DNA from: Candidatus Avelusimicrobium excrementipullorum
Lineage (GTDB): Bacteria; Elusimicrobiota; Elusimicrobia; Elusimicrobiales; Elusimicrobiaceae
Assembly: GCA_019120455.1 (NCBI GenBank)
Contig: DWVB01000002.1
Coordinates: 1-37,631 of the forward strand
Length of the DNA: 37,631 nt
Direction: 5' to 3'
The position numbers and the translations under genes were made by a program. The notes beneath the pieces are model-generated. The model was not told where the DNA came from, made no database searches, and worked only from the letters and a program-made list of their open reading frames with translations. Shown here one piece after another: positions 25,385 through 33,928 of this stretch. The first letter of the stretch is position 1. Every line of letters begins with the position of its first letter.

Positions 25385-25990
25385 ATGACTTTGCCGCTTA
25401 TCCTGCTGTGCATTTTTGCCGCTTTGCTGGAATTGGACACGACCTATGCGTTCCAAACGCTTCTGTCGCGTCCGGTTATCGCCGGCCCCATTTTCGGCTG
25501 GCTGACCGGCGACGTGGCGGCCGGCATACAGGTGGGCATTTTCGCCGAGCTTTTGTTTTCCGACATTTCCCCGCTGGGCGGCATTATTCCCCCCAGCGGC
25601 GTGGTGGCCACCGTCATTCCGCTTCTTTTATACGCCCAGGGCATAGATTTATATTTCGGCTTCTTTTTAGGCGTATGTGCAGCGGTGCTGTATTCGTTTT
25701 TTGACGCGCTGCTGCGCAAAACCCGTTTTAAATGGCTGATTTTTTTGGAGAAGCGCATCGGACGAAGACCCTCCGACATTACGCGCATTATCGCCATTAC
25801 GTTGCTTTTGTCGTTTTTGATGACGTTTATTTTTATTTCCGTTCTGGCGTGGGCCAGCTCGCAGCTGATGTTTGTGCTGTACCCGTACCTGACGCCCAGA
25901 ATGCATTTTGCGTTCCGCCTCTCTTACCTGGCCGTACCGTGGATCGGGCTGGCGGCGCTGATTCCCGTATTCCGGCTTAAAGCGAGGTAA
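25385..25990 (+). CDS. PTS EIIC component, mannose/sorbose family
   Basis: A 201-residue, very hydrophobic membrane protein. QTLLSRPVIAGPIFGWLTGD and GIQVGIFAELLF and GGIIPPSGVVATV are the family landmarks of the sugar channel. It is shorter than the usual 250-270 residues, with the C-terminal part reduced after PWIGLAALIPVF. The start follows EIIB by one base with no ribosome site, so translation probably depends on reinitiation. Together with EIID it forms the permease for mannose, glucose or a related hexose; specificity cannot be read. Confidence 0.9.
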   Translation: MTLPLILLCIFAALLELDTTYAFQTLLSRPVIAGPIFGWLTGDVAAGIQVGIFAELLFSDISPLGGIIPPSGVVATVIPLLLYAQGIDLYFGFFLGVCAAVLYSFFDALLRKTRFKWLIFLEKRIGRRPSDITRIIAITLLLSFLMTFIFISVLAWASSQLMFVLYPYLTPRMHFAFRLSYLAVPWIGLAALIPVFRLKAR

Positions 25991-25994
25991 AAAC

Positions 25995-26810
25995 ATGTCC
26001 TTTTGGTTACGAGTAAATATGTTTTTCCGCTCTTTTTTCCTGCAGGCCGGCTGGAATTACGTCAAATACCAGAACCTGGGCTTTGCGCTGGTTATGCTGC
26101 CCTTTCTGCGGCGCCTGTACCGCCAGGACCCCGAAGCCCTGCCCAGCGTCATGAACCGCTATCTGGAGGCTTTTAACACGCACCCCGTCATGGCTTCCTT
26201 CTGTTTCGGCGCCATGGCCCGCATGGAAGAAAGCGTGGCCCGGGCCCAGTCGGTGGCTGACTACAAAGAACAGGTGGCCGAGTGGATGGGGGCGCGCAGG
26301 GGGCTGTCCATTACCGCCGCATCTATAGGGGACCGTCTGTTTTGGGGCACGCTCAAACCCCTGACGCTGCTGCTGGCCATTTTTATTTGGATGCTGTTGG
26401 GCGTGGACTTTTTGGAAATTTCCATGCATCCCGTGCCGCTTTTATATGCGTTTACGGCCGGCGCGGCGGCGTTTTTCGTTTACAATGCCGTGGCGCAGTT
26501 TGTGCGCTGGGAAGGGCTGCAAATCGGTTACGAATCCGATGACAAGTCCTGCTTCGGGCTGACGCGCTTTGACTGGAACCGTACCATTTACAATGCCAAG
26601 CGCATCGGCATTTTCTTTGCCGTAGGGCTCATCTTGTTTGGCGTATACCGCTTTTTTGAAGGCGTACGGGTGGATATACATTTCATCGCGCGCGCCATGC
26701 TGGTGTTGTTTTTTGTCATGATTTCTTTTGTTACGCGCCGCCTGCGCATCCCCAACGTATATTTGTACATCGCGGCCGTAATAATTTTTAATATCGTGTG
26801 TTTAATATAA
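25995..26810 (+). CDS. PTS EIID component, mannose family
   Basis: A 271-residue membrane protein of normal length. The N-terminal FFRSFFLQAGWNYVKYQNLGF segment, EAFNTHPVMASFCFG and IGDRLFWGTLKP are signatures of EIID. Hydrophobic segments cluster in the C-terminal half. It starts four bases after EIIC and ends 16 bases before ptsH. It joins EIIC in sugar transport. Confidence 0.93.
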   Translation: MSFWLRVNMFFRSFFLQAGWNYVKYQNLGFALVMLPFLRRLYRQDPEALPSVMNRYLEAFNTHPVMASFCFGAMARMEESVARAQSVADYKEQVAEWMGARRGLSITAASIGDRLFWGTLKPLTLLLAIFIWMLLGVDFLEISMHPVPLLYAFTAGAAAFFVYNAVAQFVRWEGLQIGYESDDKSCFGLTRFDWNRTIYNAKRIGIFFAVGLILFGVYRFFEGVRVDIHFIARAMLVLFFVMISFVTRRLRIPNVYLYIAAVIIFNIVCLI

Positions 26811-26826
26811 AAGGGGACCGTTTACC

Positions 26827-27096
26827 GTGATTACGCAAGAAATCAAAATTACCAACCGCCTGGGGCTGCACGCCCGTCCGGCCGCTATGGTCGCACAGAC
26901 GGCAGCGGATTTTGACTGCGATATCAAAATCGCCAAAGACAGGCTGGAAATCAACGCCAAAAGCATTATGGGCGTAATGATGCTGGCCGCCGAATACGGC
27001 TCCACGCTCAAACTTTGCTTTGACGGAAAAGACGAAAAAGCCGCCTGCGAAGCTATTACGCGGCTGTTTGCGCAAAATTTTAACGAGGAATATTGA
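26827..27096 (+). CDS. ptsH: HPr phosphocarrier protein
   Basis: An 89-residue HPr. His15 in LGLHARPAA receives phosphate from EI, and Ser46 in AKSIMGVM is the target of HprK, so this HPr can both transport and regulate. The GTG start at 26827 is preceded by AAAAGGGGA. The stop overlaps the ptsI start as TGATG. Confidence 0.96.
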   Translation: MITQEIKITNRLGLHARPAAMVAQTAADFDCDIKIAKDRLEINAKSIMGVMMLAAEYGSTLKLCFDGKDEKAACEAITRLFAQNFNEEY

Positions 27097-28838
27097 TGTT
27101 TGTCATTAAAGGCATTGCCGCCAGCCCGGGTGTAACCATCGGTCCCGCCGTCCTTTTGCCCACGGCGGATTTTGCCGTGGCCAACCAATATGTGGACGCC
27201 GCGGAAGTGAAGGCGGAAATAGCCAAATTCAACCGCGCGCTGGAAAAAACCCTTTCCGACCTGGACGAAAGCGAAAAGAAACTGCGCCAAACGCTGGGCG
27301 GGGAATACGCCAGCCTGATGTCCATGCATAAAATGATTTTGCAGGACCCCATGCTTAAAGACGCGGCCATATCCAAAATCAAAAACGAACACATGTCCGC
27401 GCAGGCGGCCATTTTCCATACCTTGCAGGAACTGGCGGCCTCTTTTGACAAAATAGAAGACAAATTTTTTAAAGAACGCCGCAATGATATCTTTGACGTG
27501 GGCAAGCGCATGGTCGGCAATTTGCAGGGAGATAAGGGCCAGTTCTGGCATTCCATACGCCGCCCTTCGGTACTGATTGCGCATGATTTGTTTCCGTCGG
27601 ATACCATTAATCTGCAGGAGAACCAGATTATCGGTTTTTGCACGGACTTGGGCGGAAAAACCAGCCACACGGCCATTTTGGCGCAAAGTTTAAAACTGCC
27701 GGCCGTGGTGGGGCTTTCCAACGCCGCGCGCCAGGTAAAAGAAGGCGACACCGTCATCGTGGACGGAGAAAACGGCCTGCTGATTATCAGCCCGGACAAA
27801 TACACGCTGGCCCGCTACAAAAAAACCCAGCGCGAAATTAAAAAGGCCGAATCCCTGCTGCAAACCATCAACCACCTGCCCACCGTGACGGCGGACGGAC
27901 GTTCTTTCAAATTGATGGTCAACTTTGACCCGCGCACGGACACCAAAGAAAACAAAAAACTGATTACCGACGGTCTGGGCCTGCTGCGCACGGAATTTTT
28001 ATATATGAATATTCCCCAGCCGCCCACCGAGCTGGAACAATACCAGATTTATCTGGCCACGGCCAAAAAATTTGACATGCGCCCCGTCACTATCCGTCTG
28101 GCCGATTTGGGAGCGGACAAACTGCCCGATTTCCCGCTGGACGAATTTGACAAAGACAATAACCCCTTTATGGGCTGCCGCGGCATACGCCTGTTCTTAA
28201 AAAACCCCGAGCTGATGCACACCCAGCTGCGCGCCATTGTGCGCACGGCGTGCGAGGTGCCGGCGCAGATTAAAATTATGGTGCCCATGCTGTCCTCCCT
28301 GGAGGAGCTGCGCCATGTGCGCGCGGCGCTGAACGAAGTGCTGGCCGAATTTGAAAAACAAGGCAAAAAACCCGTCAACAAAATTGCTCTCGGGGCCATG
28401 ATAGAGGTGCCGGCGGCGGCCATTGCGCTGGACGGCATGATCGGGGAAATGGATTTCCTTTCCATAGGCACCAATGACTTGATACAATATTTAATTGCGG
28501 TGGACCGCGTAAACCCCGAAGTGGCGCATATGTACGACCCGTGCCACCCCGCGGTGGTGCGCACCATACGCCAGATTATACAGACGGCACACCAGCGCGG
28601 CAGACAGGTCAGTATCTGCGGGGAAATTGCCTCCGACGTGAGAATGGTGCCCATGCTGCTGGGGCTGGAGGTGGACACGCTGTCCGTGCCGCCGCGTATG
28701 TTTCTGCGCATTAAAAACCGCATACGCAATTTAAATTTTGAAGCATGCTCCGACATGGCGCAGGCCGCTTTGCTGGCCTCCTCATCGGAAGAGATACGCA
28801 AGCTGATTGAAACGCAAAGTCAAGATGAAGATTCGTAA
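27096..28838 (+). CDS. ptsI: PTS enzyme I (phosphoenolpyruvate-protein phosphotransferase)
   Basis: A 580-residue cytoplasmic enzyme that moves phosphate from PEP to HPr. The phosphorylated His191 is in GGKTSHTAILAQ. The PEP-binding barrel has GLLRTEFLY, GCRGIRLFL, the LSIGTNDLIQY segment and ICGEIASD with its catalytic cysteine. I chose the ATG at 27096, which has GAGGA six bases upstream; an in-frame TTG at 27093 is less well spaced. The gene end overlaps lepA by 14 bases. Together with the six preceding genes it gives a complete PTS in one operon. Confidence 0.96.
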   Translation: MFVIKGIAASPGVTIGPAVLLPTADFAVANQYVDAAEVKAEIAKFNRALEKTLSDLDESEKKLRQTLGGEYASLMSMHKMILQDPMLKDAAISKIKNEHMSAQAAIFHTLQELAASFDKIEDKFFKERRNDIFDVGKRMVGNLQGDKGQFWHSIRRPSVLIAHDLFPSDTINLQENQIIGFCTDLGGKTSHTAILAQSLKLPAVVGLSNAARQVKEGDTVIVDGENGLLIISPDKYTLARYKKTQREIKKAESLLQTINHLPTVTADGRSFKLMVNFDPRTDTKENKKLITDGLGLLRTEFLYMNIPQPPTELEQYQIYLATAKKFDMRPVTIRLADLGADKLPDFPLDEFDKDNNPFMGCRGIRLFLKNPELMHTQLRAIVRTACEVPAQIKIMVPMLSSLEELRHVRAALNEVLAEFEKQGKKPVNKIALGAMIEVPAAAIALDGMIGEMDFLSIGTNDLIQYLIAVDRVNPEVAHMYDPCHPAVVRTIRQIIQTAHQRGRQVSICGEIASDVRMVPMLLGLEVDTLSVPPRMFLRIKNRIRNLNFEACSDMAQAALLASSSEEIRKLIETQSQDEDS

Positions 28839-30654
28839 TTTTTCCATCGTGGCGCATATTGACCACGGCAAAACCACCCTATCAGACAGAATACTGGAAG
28901 ACACGGGCACCGTGCCCAAACGCAAAATGCAGGCCCAGCTGCTGGACGGCATGGACCTGGAACGCGAACGCGGCATTACCATTAAAGCCAAGGCCGTGCG
29001 CATTCAGTACAAAGATTATATTTTAAACCTGATTGACACCCCGGGACATGTGGACTTTTCCTATGAAGTGGCCCGCTCCCTGCGCGCCTGCGAAGGCGTG
29101 CTGCTGCTGGTGGACGCGTCCCAGGGCGTGGAAGCGCAGACCGTAGCGCATGCGCACCTGGCACAAAGCCTGGGGCTGAAAATTATTCCCGTGATGAACA
29201 AGGTGGATTTGTCCCAGTCGGACGCGGACGCCGCCGAAGAACAGCTTTGGGATATTCTGCGCGAGCCCATTGAAGCCGAACGCGTCAGCGCCAAAACCGG
29301 TATGGGGATAGAACATTTGCTGGACCGCATTATTGCCGATGTTCCCGCCCCGCAAGGCGACCCGAATGCGCCGCTGCGCGCCCTGATTTTTGATTCTTTT
29401 TATGACCCGTTCCGCGGGGTAATTATGTATGTGCGTATCGTGGACGGCGCGGTAAAGGCCGGACAGCAGATCCGTTTTATGGCCACGGGAGCCGGTTATA
29501 AAGTGGAAGAGGTGGGTTTTATGACCCCCAAACAGCTGCACAAAGCCGCGTCACTGAGCGCCGGCGAAGTGGGCTATCTGGTGGCGGGCATTAAAGATAT
29601 TCATCAGGTCAAAGTGGGCGATACCGTTACATTGGCCGACCGCCCCGCCCAAACCCCGCTGCCCGGTTACGCCGACGCCAAACCCGTGGTGTTTGCCAGC
29701 ATTTTTCCGGTGGAAACCACCGATTTTCCGCTGCTGCGCACCGCGCTGGAAAAGCTGAATTTGTCCGATTCTTCTTTCCACTACCAGAGCGAAACCTCCA
29801 AAGCGCTGGGCTTTGGCTTCCGCCTGGGGTTTATGGGCATTTTGCACATAGAAATCGTTAAAGAACGCCTGGAGCGCGAATTTAATCTCTCGCTGATCGC
29901 TACTGCGCCCAACGTGGTGTACCACGTCAAATTTACGCCGCGCAAAAATCACCCGCAGGAGCTGGCCGCCCTGCCGGACGCGCCGGACGACCCGGGCTAT
30001 AAAATCATAGACAATCCGGCCAACTTCCCGCCGCACGGCGACATTATAGACATTAAAGAGCCCGTCATACACATCACGGTGGTTACCCCCGTGGAGTTTA
30101 TGGACGGGGTGATGACGCTGCTGAAAGAAAAACGCGGCACATTTATGAACATGGACCATTTGTCCAACCAGCGCGTGATTATTAAGTATGAAATGCCCAT
30201 GGGCGAAATGGTTATTGATTTTTACAACAAACTCAAATCCGTGTCCAAGGGATACGCGTCCTTTGATTATGAAGTGGCGGGCTTCCGCAGTGCCGACGTG
30301 GTGCTGATGGAAATCCTGCTGCACGGCACGCCGGTGGACGCCTTAAGCGTGGTGGTGCACAAAGACCGCGCCCAAAGCCAGGGCCGCGCGCTGTGCGCAA
30401 AACTAAAGGAACTTATCGGGCGGCAGCAGTTTGAAGTGGCCGTGCAGGCCGCCGTCAACGGCAAAGTCATCGCGCGTGAAACCATTCCCGCCTACCGCAA
30501 AGACGTCATCGCCAAATGTTACGGCGGCGACATTACGCGCAAACGCAAACTGCTGGAAAAACAGAAAGAAGGCAAAAAACGCATGAAGTCTATCGGCAGT
30601 CTGAACATTCCGCAGGAAGCGTTTGTAGCCATGCTGAAAATTGACGAAGAATAG
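28825..30654 (+). CDS. lepA: Elongation factor 4 (LepA) GTPase
   Basis: A 609-residue translational GTPase. The G1 motif AHIDHGKTT starts at residue 10; G2 RGITIKA, G3 DTPGHVDF and G4 NKVD follow. The C-terminal domain unique to LepA is present, with CYGGDITRKRKLLEKQKEGK and KRMKSIGSLNIPQEAF. It acts on ribosomes in initiation or back-translocation under stress. The ATG lies 14 bases inside ptsI; an in-frame TTG at 28807 is less likely. There is little Shine-Dalgarno, so translation is probably coupled. Being last in an operon that begins with hpf, it links ribosome maintenance to sugar uptake. A terminator follows. Confidence 0.96.
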   Translation: MKIRNFSIVAHIDHGKTTLSDRILEDTGTVPKRKMQAQLLDGMDLERERGITIKAKAVRIQYKDYILNLIDTPGHVDFSYEVARSLRACEGVLLLVDASQGVEAQTVAHAHLAQSLGLKIIPVMNKVDLSQSDADAAEEQLWDILREPIEAERVSAKTGMGIEHLLDRIIADVPAPQGDPNAPLRALIFDSFYDPFRGVIMYVRIVDGAVKAGQQIRFMATGAGYKVEEVGFMTPKQLHKAASLSAGEVGYLVAGIKDIHQVKVGDTVTLADRPAQTPLPGYADAKPVVFASIFPVETTDFPLLRTALEKLNLSDSSFHYQSETSKALGFGFRLGFMGILHIEIVKERLEREFNLSLIATAPNVVYHVKFTPRKNHPQELAALPDAPDDPGYKIIDNPANFPPHGDIIDIKEPVIHITVVTPVEFMDGVMTLLKEKRGTFMNMDHLSNQRVIIKYEMPMGEMVIDFYNKLKSVSKGYASFDYEVAGFRSADVVLMEILLHGTPVDALSVVVHKDRAQSQGRALCAKLKELIGRQQFEVAVQAAVNGKVIARETIPAYRKDVIAKCYGGDITRKRKLLEKQKEGKKRMKSIGSLNIPQEAFVAMLKIDEE

Positions 30655-30680
30655 CTCCGAATTCTCCGGAAAATATCACT

Positions 30681-30709
30681 AAAAACCCCGCTTTGAAAGC
30701 GGGGTTTTT
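30681..30709. terminator. Bidirectional terminator (lepA / adenosine deaminase)
   Basis: A perfect 13-base-pair stem: A5, CCCCGC and TT pair with AA, GCGGGG and T5 around a TGA loop. It ends both the hpf-lepA operon and the leftward operon ending in the adenosine deaminase gene. Confidence 0.93.
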
Positions 30710-30730
30710 AACGGCCTTTTCTAAAAAACA

Positions 30731-31945
30731 TCAGTCCAAATACTTCTTGGCCAGCTCGTCGTAACGGTTGATGACCTGGCGCACAAAGTGGCGTTTTTCT
30801 ATATAAGTTCCCGGGAAGAACGCTCCTTTAAAACCGGCAATAATGATGTTTTTAAACTCTTTGCGCGTCAGCGGAATATTTTTTACCAGCAGCTCCAGCT
30901 CTTTGCTGACGTTGGTGTTGGACACCAGCCGGTTGTCCGTGGCAATGCTGACCGAAAGCCCGCGCGCAATCATTTCCCGCACGGGGTGTTTGGCCACGGA
31001 AGTAATTTGCGGCAAGGTCTGCAAATTGCTGGTCAGACACACTTCCACGCCGATGCGTTCGCTGGCAATGTAATTGGCCAGCGCCTCCACATAAGCGTTT
31101 TTGTCTTTGACTTTGCGGTCCTTAATCATCCCCGCGTCAAACAAATGCGTGCCGTGACCGATGCGGTTGGCATAGCAGTCCGTAATGGCCTGAAAAATAG
31201 ATTCGGGCCCGTACGCTTCGCCTGAGTGTACGGTTTTGCGCATAAAATGTTTATGCACGTATTTATACGCTTCCACATGGTCGGAAGCCGGATAGCCGGC
31301 TTCTTCACCCGCCAAATCAAAGCCCACTATGGGCAGTTTTTCTTCCCGCACCAGCTTGACCACCAGCCGCGCCAGTTCCAGCGACGCCGCGCCAAACACT
31401 TCAAACTTGGAATATTGCGACAGTACGCTGAACAGCTTTTTATAGTACGGTGACATGTTGGCGTTAAAACTGCGCATGGCGCAGGTTATTACGCCGAAAT
31501 AAAACGGCAAATCTTCCCCTTTTTTGACGGCGGGCAGGGCATTGTGTTCTTTTTGCGCGCGGCGCAGGCCGGCCACCACGGCGCGCACGGCGTCAGCCAC
31601 GGTCAGTTTATCCCCCGCGTGCAGCTGCGGGGCAAAACGGACCTCTATGTAACGCACGCCTTCGGCGGCGGCGTCCTGCCCCAGCTCATAGGCGATACGT
31701 TCTATGTTCTCCGCCGAACGCATAACAGCGGTGGTGTAATCAAACCCCTTTAAATATTCCGTCAGGGAGTTATATTGTTTTTTAAATACTTTTTCGCGCA
31801 GGCCCTTTTCGGTATATGCGGGCAGCTCCACGCCGTCTTTCTGCGCCAGTTCAATCAGCGTGGACAGACGCAGGGAGCCGTCCAGGTGTACATGCAGGTC
31901 CGCTTTGGGAATAAGGCGTATAAATTCGGCGTTTATTTTTTTCAT
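30731..31945 (-). CDS. add: Adenosine deaminase family protein
   Basis: A 404-residue metal-dependent hydrolase that would deaminate adenosine (or a related aminopurine) to inosine. Zinc ligands His18 and His20 are in ADLHVHLDGSL; the catalytic HSGEAYG segment and NRIGHGTHLF are present. The late metal Asp lies in IATDNRLVSNT, where the second Asp of the E. coli-type TDDP is Asn; I recall this TDN form from some other bacterial members. The start overlaps cysS by four bases (ATGA), and it is the last gene of the YacL-ispDF-cysS operon. Purine salvage is the likely role. Confidence 0.88.
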   Translation of the reverse strand: MKKINAEFIRLIPKADLHVHLDGSLRLSTLIELAQKDGVELPAYTEKGLREKVFKKQYNSLTEYLKGFDYTTAVMRSAENIERIAYELGQDAAAEGVRYIEVRFAPQLHAGDKLTVADAVRAVVAGLRRAQKEHNALPAVKKGEDLPFYFGVITCAMRSFNANMSPYYKKLFSVLSQYSKFEVFGAASLELARLVVKLVREEKLPIVGFDLAGEEAGYPASDHVEAYKYVHKHFMRKTVHSGEAYGPESIFQAITDCYANRIGHGTHLFDAGMIKDRKVKDKNAYVEALANYIASERIGVEVCLTSNLQTLPQITSVAKHPVREMIARGLSVSIATDNRLVSNTNVSKELELLVKNIPLTRKEFKNIIIAGFKGAFFPGTYIEKRHFVRQVINRYDELAKKYLD

Positions 31946-33348
31946 TTGATTTTCTCCGTTTGCTGCCCCTGCGGCGTATCTTTGACCGCATAACCGGCGG
32001 CGGCCAGCGCGGCGCGCAGTTCGTCGGATTTTTTATAGTCCTTGGCCGCGCGGGCTTCGGCGCGGCGGGCCAGCAGGTCTTTCACTTCCTGCGGCAGTTC
32101 CTCATTATTTTCTTCCTGCGGGGCGCGGAACACGTCCAGCGCCAAGATGCCGTCCGCAAATTTTAAAAATTCCACTTTTTCCGCCGCATTCAGCTCCGCC
32201 CCGCGCAGCGTTTCCCACACCACAGCCAGGGCTTTGGGCGCGTTTAAGTCGTCCTCCATGGCGGCGCGGAACTTGTTTTTTATTTCTTCCAAGCGCGCCG
32301 TCAGCGGCAGCGGCTGGCGCGCGGCGGTCTGCACGGCCTTGGCGGCCTCGCGGCGCAAAGTTTGCAGACTTTTGCGCGACGCGTCCAAAGATTCATAGGT
32401 AAATTCCAGCTGGGTGCGGTAATGCGCCGTCAGGCACAGATAGCGGTAATCCAGCGGGTCATAGCCTTTGTCGCGCAGGGTTTGCAGGGTGACAAAAGTG
32501 CCGCCGGATTTGGACATTTTGCCCGCACGCAGCACCAAAAATTCCCCGTGCACCCAGCAGCGCACATATTTTTGGCCCGTGGCGGCCTCGCTCTGGGCGA
32601 TTTCATTGGTGTGGTGCACCGACACATGGTCTATGCCGCCGCAGTGTATGTCCACCGTCGGGCCCAAATATTTCATCGCCATGGCCGAGCATTCCACATG
32701 CCAGCCCGGGAAACCGACGCCCCAGGGGCTGTCCCACTCCATTTGGCGTTTTTTGTCTTTGGGGGAAAATTTCCACAGGGCAAAATCGGTCGGGTTGCGT
32801 TTTTCCTCGCTCATTTCCACGCGCGCGCCGCCTTTTAGCCCTTCCAGGCGGCTGCGTCCCACCAGTGCGTCATAACGCGGAAATTTGGACGTGTCATAAT
32901 AAATACCGTCAGAAGTACGATAGGTGTAACCTTTTTCTTCCAGCGTTTTGACCAGTGCAATCATTTCCGGTATATGCGCCGTGGCGCGGCTGATGACCGT
33001 GGGGCGGGTGCAGTGCAGGGCGTCAAAATCTTCAAAAAATTTCTGTTCGTAAAATTTGGCGATATCCCACGCGCTTTTGCCTTCGCGCGCCGTGGCGACT
33101 TCCATTTTGTCTTCGCCCTCGTCGGCGTCGGACACCAAGTGCCCCACATCGGTCACGTTCATCACATGTTTGAGCGGCATGCTTAAACGCAGCGTGCGCG
33201 CCAGCAAATCTTCAAAAATATAGGTGCGCATATTGCCGATGTGCGCATAATTGTACACGGTCGGTCCGCAGCAGTACATCGTCGCTTCTTTGGGGTTGAG
33301 CGGGGTAAATTCTTCTTTGCGGCGGGTTTCGGTATTATAAAGCTGCAT
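31942..33348 (-). CDS. cysS: Cysteinyl-tRNA synthetase
   Basis: A 468-residue class I aminoacyl-tRNA synthetase. The zinc/cysteine-binding Cys27 lies in YCCGPTVYN, the HIGH-type motif is HIGN (36-39), further zinc ligands are in GWHVECSAMA and HHTNEIAQSEA, and the KMSKS loop is present (GKMSKSGGTF). The C-terminal helical DALR-like part ends in EARAAKDYKKSDELRAALA. It charges tRNA-Cys. The start overlaps the lipoprotein end by 14 bases and the stop overlaps add by four. In Firmicutes the order yacL, ispD, ispF, cysS is also seen in one neighbourhood. Confidence 0.96.
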   Translation of the reverse strand: MQLYNTETRRKEEFTPLNPKEATMYCCGPTVYNYAHIGNMRTYIFEDLLARTLRLSMPLKHVMNVTDVGHLVSDADEGEDKMEVATAREGKSAWDIAKFYEQKFFEDFDALHCTRPTVISRATAHIPEMIALVKTLEEKGYTYRTSDGIYYDTSKFPRYDALVGRSRLEGLKGGARVEMSEEKRNPTDFALWKFSPKDKKRQMEWDSPWGVGFPGWHVECSAMAMKYLGPTVDIHCGGIDHVSVHHTNEIAQSEAATGQKYVRCWVHGEFLVLRAGKMSKSGGTFVTLQTLRDKGYDPLDYRYLCLTAHYRTQLEFTYESLDASRKSLQTLRREAAKAVQTAARQPLPLTARLEEIKNKFRAAMEDDLNAPKALAVVWETLRGAELNAAEKVEFLKFADGILALDVFRAPQEENNEELPQEVKDLLARRAEARAAKDYKKSDELRAALAAAGYAVKDTPQGQQTEKIK

Positions 33349-33928
33349 TATTCTGCGCCTCTTTAAGCAATGTGTTGTACTGCTGGACTAATGTATCAAA
33401 AAACAAATCGCAGGTCACCTGGCCCACTTCGTTGGCGGCCTGTTCGCCCAAAATGCAGCTGACTTCAATGTCGGAAAGCGGGTTGACCGCCCCGACGCTG
33501 GAAATGGAATAGGTAAAACCGGAAGGGCGGTAGGTGCGCAGGGCTTTTTTATAGGCCGCGTCCAACGCGTTTTGAAACAGAGCCATATTTTTGGAATTGG
33601 CCGACGCACCGAGTTTGACGCGCTTGGCCGCCGCCACTACGGTTACGTCCGTATAGCGGCCGTAAGAAGCGGCGATTTCTTCGGAAGTAAAATCCGCGCT
33701 TTCGTCTACGGGCTGTTCTTCCTGGGGCAGGCCTCCTTCTCCCAGCACGCTGGGGTCGGGCAGCTGGCCGTAGTAATTGTTGCTGTCGCTGATCCCCGTG
33801 AAAGCCGACGGATTTTCATACGCGGAATAATCAATGCCTTTTAATTTGCGGCGGGAGGTATAGTCCACGCTGCTGCAGGCGGCGCATAAAACGGCGCAAA
33901 GGGTGCAAAACAAAACAGTCTTTTTCAT
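33335..33928 (-). CDS. Putative lipoprotein of unknown function
   Basis: A 197-residue protein starting at ATG 33928, with GGAGAAG upstream. Residues 1-17 are a lipoprotein signal ending CAAC with lipidated Cys18; the -3 residue is Cys, slightly unusual. The body has an acidic low-complexity stretch (about 60-80), then a mixed domain rich in Ser, Ala and Asn with the KRVKLGASANSKNMALFQNA segment and a C-terminal FFDTLVQQYNTLLKEAQ helix. I do not recognise a family. It overlaps ispDF by four bases (ATGA) and cysS by 14, so it is a fixed member of the operon. Likely outer- or inner-membrane anchored in the periplasm. Confidence 0.75.
   Translation of the reverse strand: MKKTVLFCTLCAVLCAACSSVDYTSRRKLKGIDYSAYENPSAFTGISDSNNYYGQLPDPSVLGEGGLPQEEQPVDESADFTSEEIAASYGRYTDVTVVAAAKRVKLGASANSKNMALFQNALDAAYKKALRTYRPSGFTYSISSVGAVNPLSDIEVSCILGEQAANEVGQVTCDLFFDTLVQQYNTLLKEAQNNAAL

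Noticed and set aside
31942-33348. HIGN in place of HIGH in CysS as a defect
   Set aside because: HIGN is a tolerated variant in cysteinyl-tRNA synthetases, and the KMSKS and zinc motifs are intact.
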